Positions 8,534 to 17,120 of a DNA stretch of 64,000 bases are shown here, one piece after another. The translations under genes were made by a program, and so were the position numbers. Source of the stretch: Paucimonas lemoignei (lineage in GTDB: Bacteria > Pseudomonadota > Gammaproteobacteria > Burkholderiales > Burkholderiaceae_D); the NCBI RefSeq assembly GCF_004342585.1, contig NZ_SLZQ01000018.1, positions 1 through 64,000 on the forward strand, read 5' to 3'. The notes under the pieces were generated by a model. That model saw only the letters and a program-made list of their open reading frames with translations. It was not told where the DNA came from and did no database searches. The stretch's first letter is position 1; each line of letters opens with the position of its first letter.

Positions 8534-9334
8534 TTAAATAAAAGCCTTAATTAACATCCCAATTCCAACCGCCACCGCTACCGTTGCAAATCCTTTCTGC
8601 AAATGCTCTCCCTTGAGAGAGTGAGAAATGATTTTCCCCATGATTATTCCCCCCACCGCTCCCCCTGCAAACGGCAAGGCGGTCAACCAGTCAAAGTTGC
8701 CGGAGGATGCGCTAAATATCACACCGCTCACTGCAATGAGCGCAGTTACGGCCAGCGAGGTGGCAATAATCGATTGCGTATCCAGGTCGCTATAGCGGCG
8801 CAGGCATGGCACCATCACGAAACCACCGCCTACGCCAAGCAACCCGGAAAGCAGCCCGGCGACGGCACCTGCGGTGCCTAAAGCACGGGCACATTGACTC
8901 GTCCAGACAAAGCGCCCATCGGCTGCGCTACGCACGCAAGGCAATGCCTCGGCACAGTCGATCCCCTGGGCCGGTTCGGGTTCGTTGGCTTGTCTGAACG
9001 TCCGGTAGGCGACGAATAACAGAACTGCGCCAAAAATCACGCTCAGCCATTGTGCGTCGGTGCGCTTGGCTAGCCACACGCCTACTGGCGACAGTACGAC
9101 GCCCATTGCCGCCATCAATAACGCCGCGCGGTAACGTACAACGCCTTCCTTCAGACCTAATACCGTCCCCAGCAAGGCAGCGATACCGACGGCTAACAAT
9201 CCGATTGGACCTGCATCAGCAACACTCATGTGCAGGCCGAATACCAATAAAGGCACTGCCAATATGCCCCCGCCGGCGCCGGTCAGCGCCATGATCGCAC
9301 CGACAATCAAACCCAAGCCGATATTAGCCGCCAT
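8534..9334 (-). CDS. TSUP (TauE/SafE) sulfite/sulfur-anion exporter
   Basis: 266 residues with about eight hydrophobic segments and the glycine-rich repeats of the TSUP family (LTGAGGGILAVPLLVFGL and LSGLLGVGGGFVMVPCL). TSUP proteins move sulfite, thiosulfate or organosulfonates. It is the last gene of the minus-strand half of a BigR-controlled sulfide locus, 2 bp from the upstream YeeE/YedE gene. Export of sulfite made by the persulfide dioxygenase encoded on the other side of bigR is the natural inference. Confidence 0.88.
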   Translation of the reverse strand: MAANIGLGLIVGAIMALTGAGGGILAVPLLVFGLHMSVADAGPIGLLAVGIAALLGTVLGLKEGVVRYRAALLMAAMGVVLSPVGVWLAKRTDAQWLSVIFGAVLLFVAYRTFRQANEPEPAQGIDCAEALPCVRSAADGRFVWTSQCARALGTAGAVAGLLSGLLGVGGGFVMVPCLRRYSDLDTQSIIATSLAVTALIAVSGVIFSASSGNFDWLTALPFAGGAVGGIIMGKIISHSLKGEHLQKGFATVAVAVGIGMLIKAFI

Positions 9335-9336
9335 GG

Positions 9337-9774
9337 TTAGCTCGCCGTAGACGCCTTCGATAGTCCTATCCGATCCTGGATCTCGTAAATCGCCATTCCA
9401 GCGAGCATGGCGAGAACGAAGAGCAAGGGCTTGCTACTGCCTGTCGCCAGCGAGGCCAGCGCAGGCCCAGGGCAATATCCGGCCAATCCCCATCCAATTC
9501 CAAAGGTCATGCCGCCTAACACCAGGCGACAGTCGATCTGGGTGGCCGTCGGCATACGCATGACGTCGCCCAGAAGGGACTTTTCGCGGTCAGAAGCAAA
9601 TTGAAAGGCGAAGGAAGCAACTAGGATCGCTCCTCCCATCACAAATACGAGCGATGGATCCCAAGTGCCGGCCAAATCCAGAAAGCCGAGCACTTTGGCA
9701 GGATTGGTCATCCCGGAAATAATCAAGCCGATACTGAAGATTACGCCGGTGACAAATGCCATGACGAGTTGCAT
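9337..9774 (-). CDS. YeeE/YedE-family transporter, second half (DUF6691-type)
   Basis: 145 residues, four hydrophobic segments, with the conserved Cys-containing motif GWGLAGYCPGPALASL of YeeE/YedE proteins. These import thiosulfate or related sulfur species; E. coli YeeE passes thiosulfate via conserved cysteines. Here the usual two-domain protein is split into two adjacent genes (this and 9784-10215), a common arrangement next to bigR. The start ATG at 9774 has an AAGGAG site. Confidence 0.82.
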   Translation of the reverse strand: MQLVMAFVTGVIFSIGLIISGMTNPAKVLGFLDLAGTWDPSLVFVMGGAILVASFAFQFASDREKSLLGDVMRMPTATQIDCRLVLGGMTFGIGWGLAGYCPGPALASLATGSSKPLLFVLAMLAGMAIYEIQDRIGLSKASTAS

Positions 9775-9783
9775 GATGACTCC

Positions 9784-10215
9784 TTAACCCAAAAGATGGC
9801 GTACAACAAAGACGGTCGCGAACCCCGCCAGCATGAAAGCGGCGGTCGCCACCAGCGATCTTGGCGACCGCCGCGACAGACCGCAGACGCCATGGCCGCT
9901 AGTACATCCTGAGCCGTAACGTGTTCCTACTCCGACCAGCAAACCTGCTAAGACCAGCGTGGTTGTATTGGCATCAATGCGGACTTCTGGAAGCCCGATG
10001 ATTAATCCATAGAGAACCGGTGCGATCACCAGCCCGAACAGAAAGGCAAAGCGCCAAGCGATATCGCCTTTGACGGGCCGTAACAGGCCGCCCAGAATGC
10101 CGCTGATACCGGCGATACGCCCATTAAAGAGTAGGAAAACCGCCGTCGCCAATCCAATTAGGATGCCGCCGCCCAACGATGTCCATGGGGTAAAGTTTGC
10201 CCAATCTATAGTCAT
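9784..10215 (-). CDS. YeeE/YedE-family transporter, first half
   Basis: 143 residues with four membrane segments and the family motif [19 protein letters not shown], whose cysteines are proposed to carry sulfur during transport. Partner of the 9337-9774 gene. Its start overlaps the end of bigR by 4 bp, so the repressor and transporter are translationally coupled. Function as uptake or export of a reduced sulfur species is inferred from family and context. Confidence 0.83.
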   Translation of the reverse strand: MTIDWANFTPWTSLGGGILIGLATAVFLLFNGRIAGISGILGGLLRPVKGDIAWRFAFLFGLVIAPVLYGLIIGLPEVRIDANTTTLVLAGLLVGVGTRYGSGCTSGHGVCGLSRRSPRSLVATAAFMLAGFATVFVVRHLLG

Positions 10216-10535
10216 TTCCTTGCTCCTTTACCACGATGGCAATACAGCTCGTACAAGACTTGCAGCACAGCCAATGCTTCCTTGCTGGCGATGGTGTAGT
10301 AAATCTGCTTGCCTTCCCGGCGTGTCATAACGAGTTGCTCCTCACGTAAAACCGTTAGCTGCTGCGAAAGCGTCGGCTGCGTGACGCCAGTCAACTCTTC
10401 AAGCTCGCTCACGCAAAACTCGCCCTGCGTCATTTGACATAGAAGCAATAGCCGGTCAGGGTTCGACAGGACCTTTAATAGGCCTGTTGCCTCCAAAGCT
10501 GCTGCCTGCAAGGCTGCCAAATCAATCTGCTGCAT
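10212..10535 (-). CDS. bigR: BigR/SqrR-type ArsR-family (per)sulfide-sensing repressor
   Basis: 107 residues with an ArsR winged helix ([28 protein letters not shown] as recognition region). Two cysteines are placed as in BigR/SqrR: one in GEFCVSEL near residue 41 and one in ELYCHRGKG near residue 98. In that family they form a polysulfide bridge in the presence of persulfides and release DNA. It heads the minus-strand operon (bigR, two YeeE/YedE halves, TSUP) and lies divergent from the DUF2892/persulfide dioxygenase operon, so it likely represses both. Confidence 0.87.
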   Translation of the reverse strand: MQQIDLAALQAAALEATGLLKVLSNPDRLLLLCQMTQGEFCVSELEELTGVTQPTLSQQLTVLREEQLVMTRREGKQIYYTIASKEALAVLQVLYELYCHRGKGARK

Positions 10536-10581
10536 ATTTCCTTAATAGTCTGTATCCACCATGGTGGTGGGATCTTTAAAC

Positions 10582-10601
10582 ATTATATGAACTTATATAT
10601 T
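10582..10601. promoter_or_regulatory. AT-rich imperfect palindrome, candidate BigR operator
   Basis: ATTATATGAACTTATATATT is an AT-rich imperfect inverted repeat (7 of 10 pairs) in the gap between bigR and the divergent DUF2892 gene. Known BigR boxes are AT-rich palindromes covering the -10 regions of such divergent promoters. Position and composition fit; binding is not shown. Confidence 0.5.
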
Positions 10602-10753
10602 ATTATCTTATCAGACGTTGCAAGGAGCCGCTTAGTTCAATGTGATGTCTGAAGTTTTGCAGAGCAGCGGACTCACCAGGTAAAGCAGCGCTTTTCCACA
10701 ATGAATGACGAAGCTGAGCCATTGAATAACATTTACTTCGATTGGAGGTTGGC

Positions 10754-11167
10754 ATGTTTACGTATGCAGAAGATCCCACCAAATTCAGCGCTGACCGTGT
10801 CCGGCGTTCTACCGCCATTGATCTCAACGACAGGATCGACAGAGTTACAGAAAGCAATATCCAACGTTATGCCAACAGCAACCATTCGACAATTCTGAAA
10901 CGCATTGAAGAGTTGGATAAGGAATGGGATGTAGAGCGGGTCCTGGAAGTCAATGCGTCCACGCTGGCATTGACCGGTTTGGCATTGAGCTTAACCGTGA
11001 ACAAAAAGTGGCTTGCCTTGCCTGCGGTGGTGATGGGATTTTTGTTTCAGCATGGCGTACAGGGCTGGTGCCCGCCTTTACCGATCCTGCGACGTCTCGG
11101 CATACGCACACGCAGCGAAATCGACCGCGAAAAGTATGCGCTGAAAGACCTCATGGCACGTCGCTGA
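10754..11167 (+). CDS. DUF2892 membrane protein of the sulfide operon
   Basis: 137 residues from ATG 10754, chosen over a TTG 12 bp upstream because GGAGG (10744-10748) is correctly spaced. A hydrophilic N-terminal half is followed by a DUF2892 (YgaP-like membrane) region of two hydrophobic segments at about 75-105, ending GWCPPLPILRRLGIRTRSEI, a signature of this family with one conserved Cys. DUF2892 segments are found fused to rhodanese domains and near sulfur-oxidation genes; the molecular role is unclear. First gene of the plus-strand operon with persulfide dioxygenase. Confidence 0.78.
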   Translation: MFTYAEDPTKFSADRVRRSTAIDLNDRIDRVTESNIQRYANSNHSTILKRIEELDKEWDVERVLEVNASTLALTGLALSLTVNKKWLALPAVVMGFLFQHGVQGWCPPLPILRRLGIRTRSEIDREKYALKDLMARR

Positions 11168-11189
11168 TTTTTTCTGAATGGGAGTAGCC

Positions 11190-11939
11190 ATGATTTTCCG
11201 CCAGTTGTTTGAACCCTTATCGAGTACCTATACTTATTTGCTGGGATGCGAAGACACCGGACAAGCGATACTGATTGATCCGGTGATCTCAGCGATGGAA
11301 CGGGATCTCGCTGAAATCCATCGTTTGGGATTGAAGCTTGCTTATAGCGTCGACACCCATATTCACGCCGACCATATTACTGCGGCCATGCACCTGAAAA
11401 AGGAAGTAGGCAGCAAGATTGCGGTTCCCGCACATGACCGCCTTCCCTGCGCAGACGTCGGCATCGAGGAAGGTAAACCATTCCAAATGGGTAGCATTAC
11501 GCTGCAGCCGCTCCACACTCCTGGGCACACCGATGGTCATTTCGCCTATTTGTTTGGCGATAGACTTTTTACCGGGGATGCCCTATTGATTGAAGGCTGC
11601 GGGCGAACCGATTTTCAGAACGGCGATGCGGATGCGTTATATAAAAGCGTGCGGGAAAAGCTCTTTACCTTGCCGGATGAAACGCTGGTCTACCCGGCGC
11701 ACGATTATAAAGATCGCTTCGTGTCATCCATCGCACAAGAGAAGAAACGCAATCCACGCCTGGGTGGGGACAAAACGCTCGAAGAATTTAAGGAGATTAT
11801 GGCAAATCTGAATCTGCCATACCCAAAGTTTATTGATTACGCGGTGCCAGGCAATAAACAATGCGGCGTCTGTCCAAGTGATCTGCCCGAAAATCTGGAC
11901 AAATACTGTCAGCAAATGACGGAAAGTCCACAAGGATAA
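11190..11939 (+). CDS. Persulfide dioxygenase (ETHE1/Blh-type)
   Basis: 249 residues from ATG 11190 (GGGAG upstream; an ATG at 11178 is less likely). Metallo-beta-lactamase fold with THIHADH (H57, H59, D61, H62), then HTPGHTDGH (H109, H113) and YPAHDYKDR near the end. ETHE1-type enzymes use one Fe(II) on the His/His/Asp set to oxidise glutathione persulfide to sulfite. The C-terminal substrate-specificity loop with NPRLGG and CGVCPSD is typical of the bacterial Blh group. Works with the DUF442 protein encoded next and with the TSUP exporter across the locus. Confidence 0.9.
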   Translation: MIFRQLFEPLSSTYTYLLGCEDTGQAILIDPVISAMERDLAEIHRLGLKLAYSVDTHIHADHITAAMHLKKEVGSKIAVPAHDRLPCADVGIEEGKPFQMGSITLQPLHTPGHTDGHFAYLFGDRLFTGDALLIEGCGRTDFQNGDADALYKSVREKLFTLPDETLVYPAHDYKDRFVSSIAQEKKRNPRLGGDKTLEEFKEIMANLNLPYPKFIDYAVPGNKQCGVCPSDLPENLDKYCQQMTESPQG

Positions 11940-11968
11940 CCGCCTTCAGTGCATTGAAAGGATTAATC

Positions 11969-12412
11969 ATGGAACGGTTCAAACAGATTGGCGAAGACGT
12001 GTTCATTGGCCCTCAGCCGACGGCCGCAGATCTGAAGGAAGCCAAGCAACGGGGCATTGCAACAGTGATTGATTTTCGCATGCCGGCAGAGACGTCTGCA
12101 TCCAATGAGGAACTAGCAAAAAGCTGCGGACTGGACTACGCTAATATTCCCGTCAATAAGGAGTCGCTGTCCAAGGAGCAGATTAGCCAGCTAGATGAAG
12201 TCATGCAGCACAAACGAGGTCCGTTTCTACTACATTGCGGAATCGGGACGCGGGCGGCGACGCTGTATGCGTTAAAGCTCGCATCCCAGCATCACTGGAA
12301 TGCCGAGCAAACCTTTGAAGCGGCGAATTCCATGGGATTTGATTTACAAAGTTCGCCCCAATTTGCCGAGTTCGTGGCCCGCGCAACAGAGAACCACACA
12401 CCTGCCAAATAA
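11969..12412 (+). CDS. DUF442/TIGR01244 phosphatase-like sulfur-transfer protein
   Basis: 147 residues from ATG 11969, preceded by GAAAGGA. The protein has the dual-specificity-phosphatase-like fold of DUF442 with active-site loop HCGIGTRAAT (Cys90). In many bacteria this domain is fused to the N-terminus of the persulfide dioxygenase as a 'beta-lactamase hydrolase' (Blh); here the two are separate adjacent genes. It is thought to handle persulfide on the cysteine, either as a sulfurtransferase or a regulator. Last gene of the operon; convergent with a DUF305 gene. Confidence 0.82.
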   Translation: MERFKQIGEDVFIGPQPTAADLKEAKQRGIATVIDFRMPAETSASNEELAKSCGLDYANIPVNKESLSKEQISQLDEVMQHKRGPFLLHCGIGTRAATLYALKLASQHHWNAEQTFEAANSMGFDLQSSPQFAEFVARATENHTPAK

Positions 12413-12462
12413 CCAGATGTGATGGCGTTACAAGTCGCTTTTGTTAGCGCTTAGAAATCCTA

Positions 12463-13104
12463 CTACTTTTGCGTCACTTTCCACTGTTTTTTCCAAGCCT
12501 CCATTTTTTTCATGTCTTCCTGCTGGCTGGCTTTCATTTTCTCCGCCATATCCTTCACTTCTTGATGGGTAAACTTTGGCATCATGGCGCTACTGATCTT
12601 GATCGCTTGCTGGTGATGGCGAGTCATCATGTCTAAAAACATTTTGTCAAAGGTCTCACCTTTGCTGTTTTCGAGCTTTTGCATACTTGTTTGTCTGCCT
12701 TTCATAGCCCCTCTCATACCAGGCATTTGCATGTTGGCAGCGCTTCCCTGATCTGCAAATAGCTTCTGCCTGACTTCTTGCATTTGATTGATATCTTGAC
12801 GCTGCTCATCGATCATTTTTTTAGCAAAGGATTTCAGTTCATCATGGGCCGCTCTGGACTCAACAAGCTCCGCCATCTTGATGCCTTGCGCGTGGTGCGT
12901 TGTCATGGTATCCAGAAATTGTTGATCCGCAGGAGCCTTATCCGGATTGGCGTGGCGTTGCATGCCAGGCCCACCTTGATGCATGCCGGTTTGTGGCCAT
13001 TGAGTTCCTGATTCGCTTTGGCCTTGTGCTGAGGCTGGGCCGGCCAATATCAAGGCTGCAACCATAATTGTCAGTGTTTTATAAGTCGGCATAAGAATTC
13101 CCAT
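12463..13104 (-). CDS. DUF305 periplasmic protein
   Basis: Start taken at ATG 13104, with an AGGAGT sequence upstream; the frame remains open to 13212 and 13092 is an alternative. A signal peptide (MPTYKTLTIMVAALILAGPASA) is followed by two ferritin-like DUF305 halves, each with the motif (T/R)HH-x2-(G/A)I-K (TTHHAQGIKMAEL and TRHHQQAIKIS). The protein is Met-, His- and Gln-rich. DUF305 proteins occur with copper and other metal resistance genes and are suspected metal binders. Convergent with the sulfide operon and not clearly in an operon. Confidence 0.8.
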   Translation of the reverse strand: MGILMPTYKTLTIMVAALILAGPASAQGQSESGTQWPQTGMHQGGPGMQRHANPDKAPADQQFLDTMTTHHAQGIKMAELVESRAAHDELKSFAKKMIDEQRQDINQMQEVRQKLFADQGSAANMQMPGMRGAMKGRQTSMQKLENSKGETFDKMFLDMMTRHHQQAIKISSAMMPKFTHQEVKDMAEKMKASQQEDMKKMEAWKKQWKVTQK

Positions 13105-13344
13105 CAAAATTAACACTCCTGCGATACATCCCCTCTTGCTAATATCTGCAGACATGGGTGCCTGTAAAAAACGGTAGCAGCTGCAGCTCATTGAAGTGTC
13201 ACGCCGCAACACCTATCGTTGGAAGGCCCGTATTTAGCTTAGGTCTGGAGCTCATCTAGGACTTGAGGCCACGCAAAGCTGCTAACGCAAATGAAATCTG
13301 GCGGGCCTGATTGAACGTACTTCGCGACGATGAATTCCAATCAT

Positions 13345-13386
13345 TTAGTTGCGAATAGTGTTTCCATTATTGCTAAATGCGACTAA
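13345..13386. promoter_or_regulatory. Inverted repeat in the promoter region of the PAS-GGDEF gene
   Basis: TTAGTTGC at 13345-13352 and GCGACTAA at 13379-13386 form an imperfect inverted repeat about 60 bp before the diguanylate cyclase start. A further AGTCGCA lies at about 13413. The regulator is unknown. The remainder of 13105-13447 shows nothing else recognised. Confidence 0.3.
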
Positions 13387-13447
13387 ATTACAAATCAGTA
13401 GTAGTCGCACTGAAGAGGTCTTCCCCTCGTTTTGAAGAATTCTTCCT

Positions 13448-14386
13448 ATGCAAACTGAACCTTCTTTTTCCAGGCCAAAATCTCAACCACTTGCTGAAGA
13501 GACGTTGACAAAGGCGTTAAAACGCATTGCCAATGCAGTTTTCATCACTGACAAGGCAGGACATATCGTTTGGGTAAACGATGCGTTCAGTCGCTTATCG
13601 GGATACACTGAAGCTGAAGTAATCGGTTCTTCACCCACGATTCTCAATTCCGGCAAACAAAGCCATATGTTTTATAGTGATTTATGGCACACAATTTTGC
13701 TAGGCAAAACATGGCGCGGTATTGTGGTAGATCGGCGCAAAGACGGCATGCTGTATACGGCCGACGAAATTATCACGCCCTTGGTTGATGATGAGGGCAA
13801 TATCACTCATTTCATAGCCATCCAGCACGACATTACCCCGCGCTCCCAGGAGCATGAGCGGGAATCGTTTCTTGCTTACCATGATGTTCTCACCGGACTA
13901 TCGAATCGCGAATATTTCCTGAGCAAACAACAACAGGCAATGTATCAGGCGAGCCGAAACCATCAAATGGTCGGATTGCTATTCCTGGACCTGGATCGGT
14001 TCAAGCTTATTAACGATACGCTCGGGCATACGGTTGGGGATGCGCTCCTGGTAGCAGTCGCAGAAAGATTGCGCTCTGCCGTCCGGAAAGATGATGTGGT
14101 TGCACGTTTTGGCGGCGATGAATTTGCCATACTCGTGTCGGAGATTCATGATATCCAGGTTGTCCTGACGTTGGCCAGAAAGCTTCTGGAAGTGCTGTCC
14201 CACCAGTTCGTACTCGGCGGGCATACCATTCACACCTACGCAAGCATCGGTATCGCGATATATCCAAACGGTTCGGACGATCCGGAGGCATTGCTCGCTC
14301 AGGCTGACCAGGCCATGTACCAGGCAAAAAAGGATGGCGGCAACAGATTTCAGCTTTATGCGCCAGTTGCGTCTGAAATGCATTAA
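13448..14386 (+). CDS. PAS-GGDEF diguanylate cyclase
   Basis: 312 residues. N-terminal PAS domain at about 20-140 (VFITDKAGHIVWVNDAFSRL, then the PAC-like FIAIQHDITPRS), GGDEF domain at about 145-305 with the active-site loop ARFGGDEFAIL intact (G222, G223, D224, E225, F226). Makes cyclic di-GMP from GTP in response to a signal sensed by the PAS domain; no flavin or haem ligand pattern was identified. No RxxD inhibitory site is apparent five residues before the GGDEF motif. No membrane segment, so cytoplasmic. It ends 38 bp before the convergent acyl-CoA synthetase gene. Confidence 0.9.
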   Translation: MQTEPSFSRPKSQPLAEETLTKALKRIANAVFITDKAGHIVWVNDAFSRLSGYTEAEVIGSSPTILNSGKQSHMFYSDLWHTILLGKTWRGIVVDRRKDGMLYTADEIITPLVDDEGNITHFIAIQHDITPRSQEHERESFLAYHDVLTGLSNREYFLSKQQQAMYQASRNHQMVGLLFLDLDRFKLINDTLGHTVGDALLVAVAERLRSAVRKDDVVARFGGDEFAILVSEIHDIQVVLTLARKLLEVLSHQFVLGGHTIHTYASIGIAIYPNGSDDPEALLAQADQAMYQAKKDGGNRFQLYAPVASEMH

Positions 14387-14423
14387 CAAAGCCAATGCCC
14401 TGAGGTTGGATCATGGTCGTAGA

Positions 14424-17099
14424 CTAATTGAGGGGCAAGCTAAGCAGCACCGTACTGCCATCATTCGATGTCTTGACACTGAACCCGAATCGATTCGCCA
14501 AGCGCAGCAAATTCACATTTGTGCAGAGTGTCTCGCCAACGAGCTGCTGCAATTCGCGGGCATGACAATAGCCAATCAGCTTTGTCATCAGGATCGTACC
14601 AAGGCCCTGCCCTTTCAAATCTGAACGCACCGTCACCGCAAACTCGGCACTGATATTGTCAGGATCAGCCACGCACCGCGACACGCCCAGCATCTCGGCG
14701 CCACGGTCAGCACGCATTCTGATAGCCACGAATGCCATTTCGCGGTCGTAATCGATTTGCGTGAGACGTGCCAGCCGAGACGCTTCCAGCTCTCTCATTG
14801 CGACGAAAAACCGGTTGCGCACATCTTCCTGAGTCAAAGCGTGAAAAAATTCCAGATGCGCTGGCCCATCTTCCGGCCTGATCGGTCGCAGCAAGATCTG
14901 CTCGGCATGCCACGTAATCCACTCCTCAAGTTCGGAAGGATAAGGGCGAATCGCTAACCGGTCTACGCTCTCCGGGTATGCCGGCTGCACTCTGATTCGC
15001 GCGTCGAGTGCAATCACCCCGCCTGCATCGGCAACCAAGGGATTGATATCGAGTTCGACGATTTCCGGAACATCCACGATCAGTTCCGAGATCTGCACCA
15101 GAGTGCGATAGATCGCATCCATATCCGCAGGAGCACGATTGCGGTAACCTCCAAGAAGCTTGGCGATGCGTGTGCGCCACACCAGGTCTTCGGCCAGTAC
15201 TTGATTGAGTGGGGGCAACGCGATCGCATGGTCCTTGATTACTTCCACAGCGATTCCTCCCTGCCCGAACATAATGACTGGACCGAACAGGGAATCGGTT
15301 GCGACGCCAATAATCAATTCCCGTCCTTCCGGACGCCGTGCCATAGATTGCACTGAAAATCCCGTTGATCTGGCATTTGGCATCAGTTCCCGAAGACGTA
15401 ACATCATCAGTTCGCCCGCCAAACGCACCGCCTGGCCGGTATCCAGGTCGAGTGCCACGCCGCCCACATCAGATTTGTGAATCACATCTGGAGACAGTAT
15501 TTTGAGTGCGACAGGATAGCCGATTGCCTCCGCAGCCTGCACTGCGTCGTCTACGGTGACAACCTCCCGGGTCTTCACCACCGGAATGCCATAAGCGGCG
15601 AGCACGGTCTTGGCTTCGGGCTCCGACAGCATCTCGCGCCCGGATGAAAGGGCAAGCCTTATCACATTACGCGCAGAGTCGCGATTGATAAGATCTGCCT
15701 TGGGGATTGAGGCCGGCACCTGCATCAGGAGTTCCTGATTGCGCCGGTATCGAACCATTTGCAGGAAACCGCGGATGGCATTCTCCGGGGTTTCATAGGT
15801 CGGAACACCGATCTGCGAAAAGCTGCGCCGTGCATCGAGCACCGCGTCCCCGCCAAACCAGCACGACAGTACGTTGCGGGAAGAATGGCGTACGACCGGG
15901 GACAGAATCCTGGCGATGTCATCACTTGGCACGATTGCGGTCGGCGCATGGATCAGCAAGGTGGCGTCAACTTCCGGGTCCTGGTTCAGGATTTCCATTG
16001 CTTGTGCATAGCGCTCACCAGGGGCATCGCCAATGATGTCGACCGGATTGCTGTGCGACCAGTTTGGCGGCAGGACCCGTTCAAGGTTTTCCATGCTTTT
16101 CCGTGAAAGCACGGCAAGCCTCCCGCCCCCTTCGATCAGTGAATCGGTTGCGATCACGCCGGGGCCGCCTCCATTGGTCAGGATCGCCAGACGATCGCCG
16201 TTCAGCGGGCGCATGCGGGCCAGGGTTTCGACGGCATCGAAGAGTTCCTCCGTGGACAAGACGCGTATCATGCCGGCACGACGAATGGCTGCGTCATAGA
16301 CTTCATCGGAACCTGCCAGGGCGCCGGTATGCGAACTTGCCGCCTTTGCCCCTTCTGACATGCGGCCAGCCTTGATCACGATGGTTGGTTTGCTGCGCGC
16401 GGCTGCACGCGCCGCCGACATGAACTTGCGCGCATGGGTGATCGCTTCCATATACAGCAGGATCGACTCCGTTTCGCCATCACCGGCCAGATAATCGAGC
16501 AAATCGCCAAAATCCACATCGGCGCCATCTCCAAGCGAAATAAATTTCGAAAAGCCGATCCCGCGTGATTTCGCCCAATCGAGAATGCCAGTTACCATGG
16601 CGCCGGATTGGGAAACGAAGGCAATCTTTCCGGGAATGGCATTCACATGAGCGAAACTGGCATTGAGCTTCATATGCGGGACCAGCAAACCGACGCAGTT
16701 GGGACCGAGTATGCGCAACAGATAAGGTTTGGATGCGGCAAGCATCAACTCTTGCATGGAATTACCTTGCCTATCCGTCACCACGGTCAAACCCGCAGTC
16801 AGCACTACTGCCGCCCTGGTCCCGCATTTGCCCAGTTCACGAATCAATCCGGGTACGCTTTCAGGCGGAGTACAAATTATTGCCAGATCCGGCGCGAGCG
16901 GCAGCTTTCCCACCCGGGAGTACACTTTCCTGCCTGCCAAAGTACTGTGCTTTAAATTAACGGGAAAAATATCCCCGGCAAAGCCACCGGCGATCAGATT
17001 ATTGAATACCGTCGCCCCTACGCTATGCAGCCTATCCGAGGCGCCGATGACCGCTACCGAATTTGGGTGGAATAAGTGGAACAGATTCCGAATGGTCAT
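14424..17099 (-). CDS. PatZ-like fused acyl-CoA synthetase (ADP-forming)/GNAT acetyltransferase
   Basis: 891 residues in the Pat/PatZ architecture. CoA-binding Rossmann domain comes first (HPNSVAVIGASDR), then succinyl-CoA-ligase-like and ATP-grasp domains (GVALDLDTGQAVRLAGELM, INPLVADAGGVIALDARI), and a C-terminal GNAT acetyltransferase from about residue 720 (SDLKGQGLGTILMTKLIGYC is the acetyl-CoA loop). Proteins of this layout acetylate lysines of metabolic enzymes such as acetyl-CoA synthetase, while the synthetase part is often catalytically silent. Third gene of a minus-strand operon after mgtA and an alcohol dehydrogenase (21-bp gap). Confidence 0.86.
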   Translation of the reverse strand: MTIRNLFHLFHPNSVAVIGASDRLHSVGATVFNNLIAGGFAGDIFPVNLKHSTLAGRKVYSRVGKLPLAPDLAIICTPPESVPGLIRELGKCGTRAAVVLTAGLTVVTDRQGNSMQELMLAASKPYLLRILGPNCVGLLVPHMKLNASFAHVNAIPGKIAFVSQSGAMVTGILDWAKSRGIGFSKFISLGDGADVDFGDLLDYLAGDGETESILLYMEAITHARKFMSAARAAARSKPTIVIKAGRMSEGAKAASSHTGALAGSDEVYDAAIRRAGMIRVLSTEELFDAVETLARMRPLNGDRLAILTNGGGPGVIATDSLIEGGGRLAVLSRKSMENLERVLPPNWSHSNPVDIIGDAPGERYAQAMEILNQDPEVDATLLIHAPTAIVPSDDIARILSPVVRHSSRNVLSCWFGGDAVLDARRSFSQIGVPTYETPENAIRGFLQMVRYRRNQELLMQVPASIPKADLINRDSARNVIRLALSSGREMLSEPEAKTVLAAYGIPVVKTREVVTVDDAVQAAEAIGYPVALKILSPDVIHKSDVGGVALDLDTGQAVRLAGELMMLRLRELMPNARSTGFSVQSMARRPEGRELIIGVATDSLFGPVIMFGQGGIAVEVIKDHAIALPPLNQVLAEDLVWRTRIAKLLGGYRNRAPADMDAIYRTLVQISELIVDVPEIVELDINPLVADAGGVIALDARIRVQPAYPESVDRLAIRPYPSELEEWITWHAEQILLRPIRPEDGPAHLEFFHALTQEDVRNRFFVAMRELEASRLARLTQIDYDREMAFVAIRMRADRGAEMLGVSRCVADPDNISAEFAVTVRSDLKGQGLGTILMTKLIGYCHARELQQLVGETLCTNVNLLRLANRFGFSVKTSNDGSTVLLSLPLN

Positions 17100-17120
17100 G
17101 ATACGGATGCGTTTTCGGGG

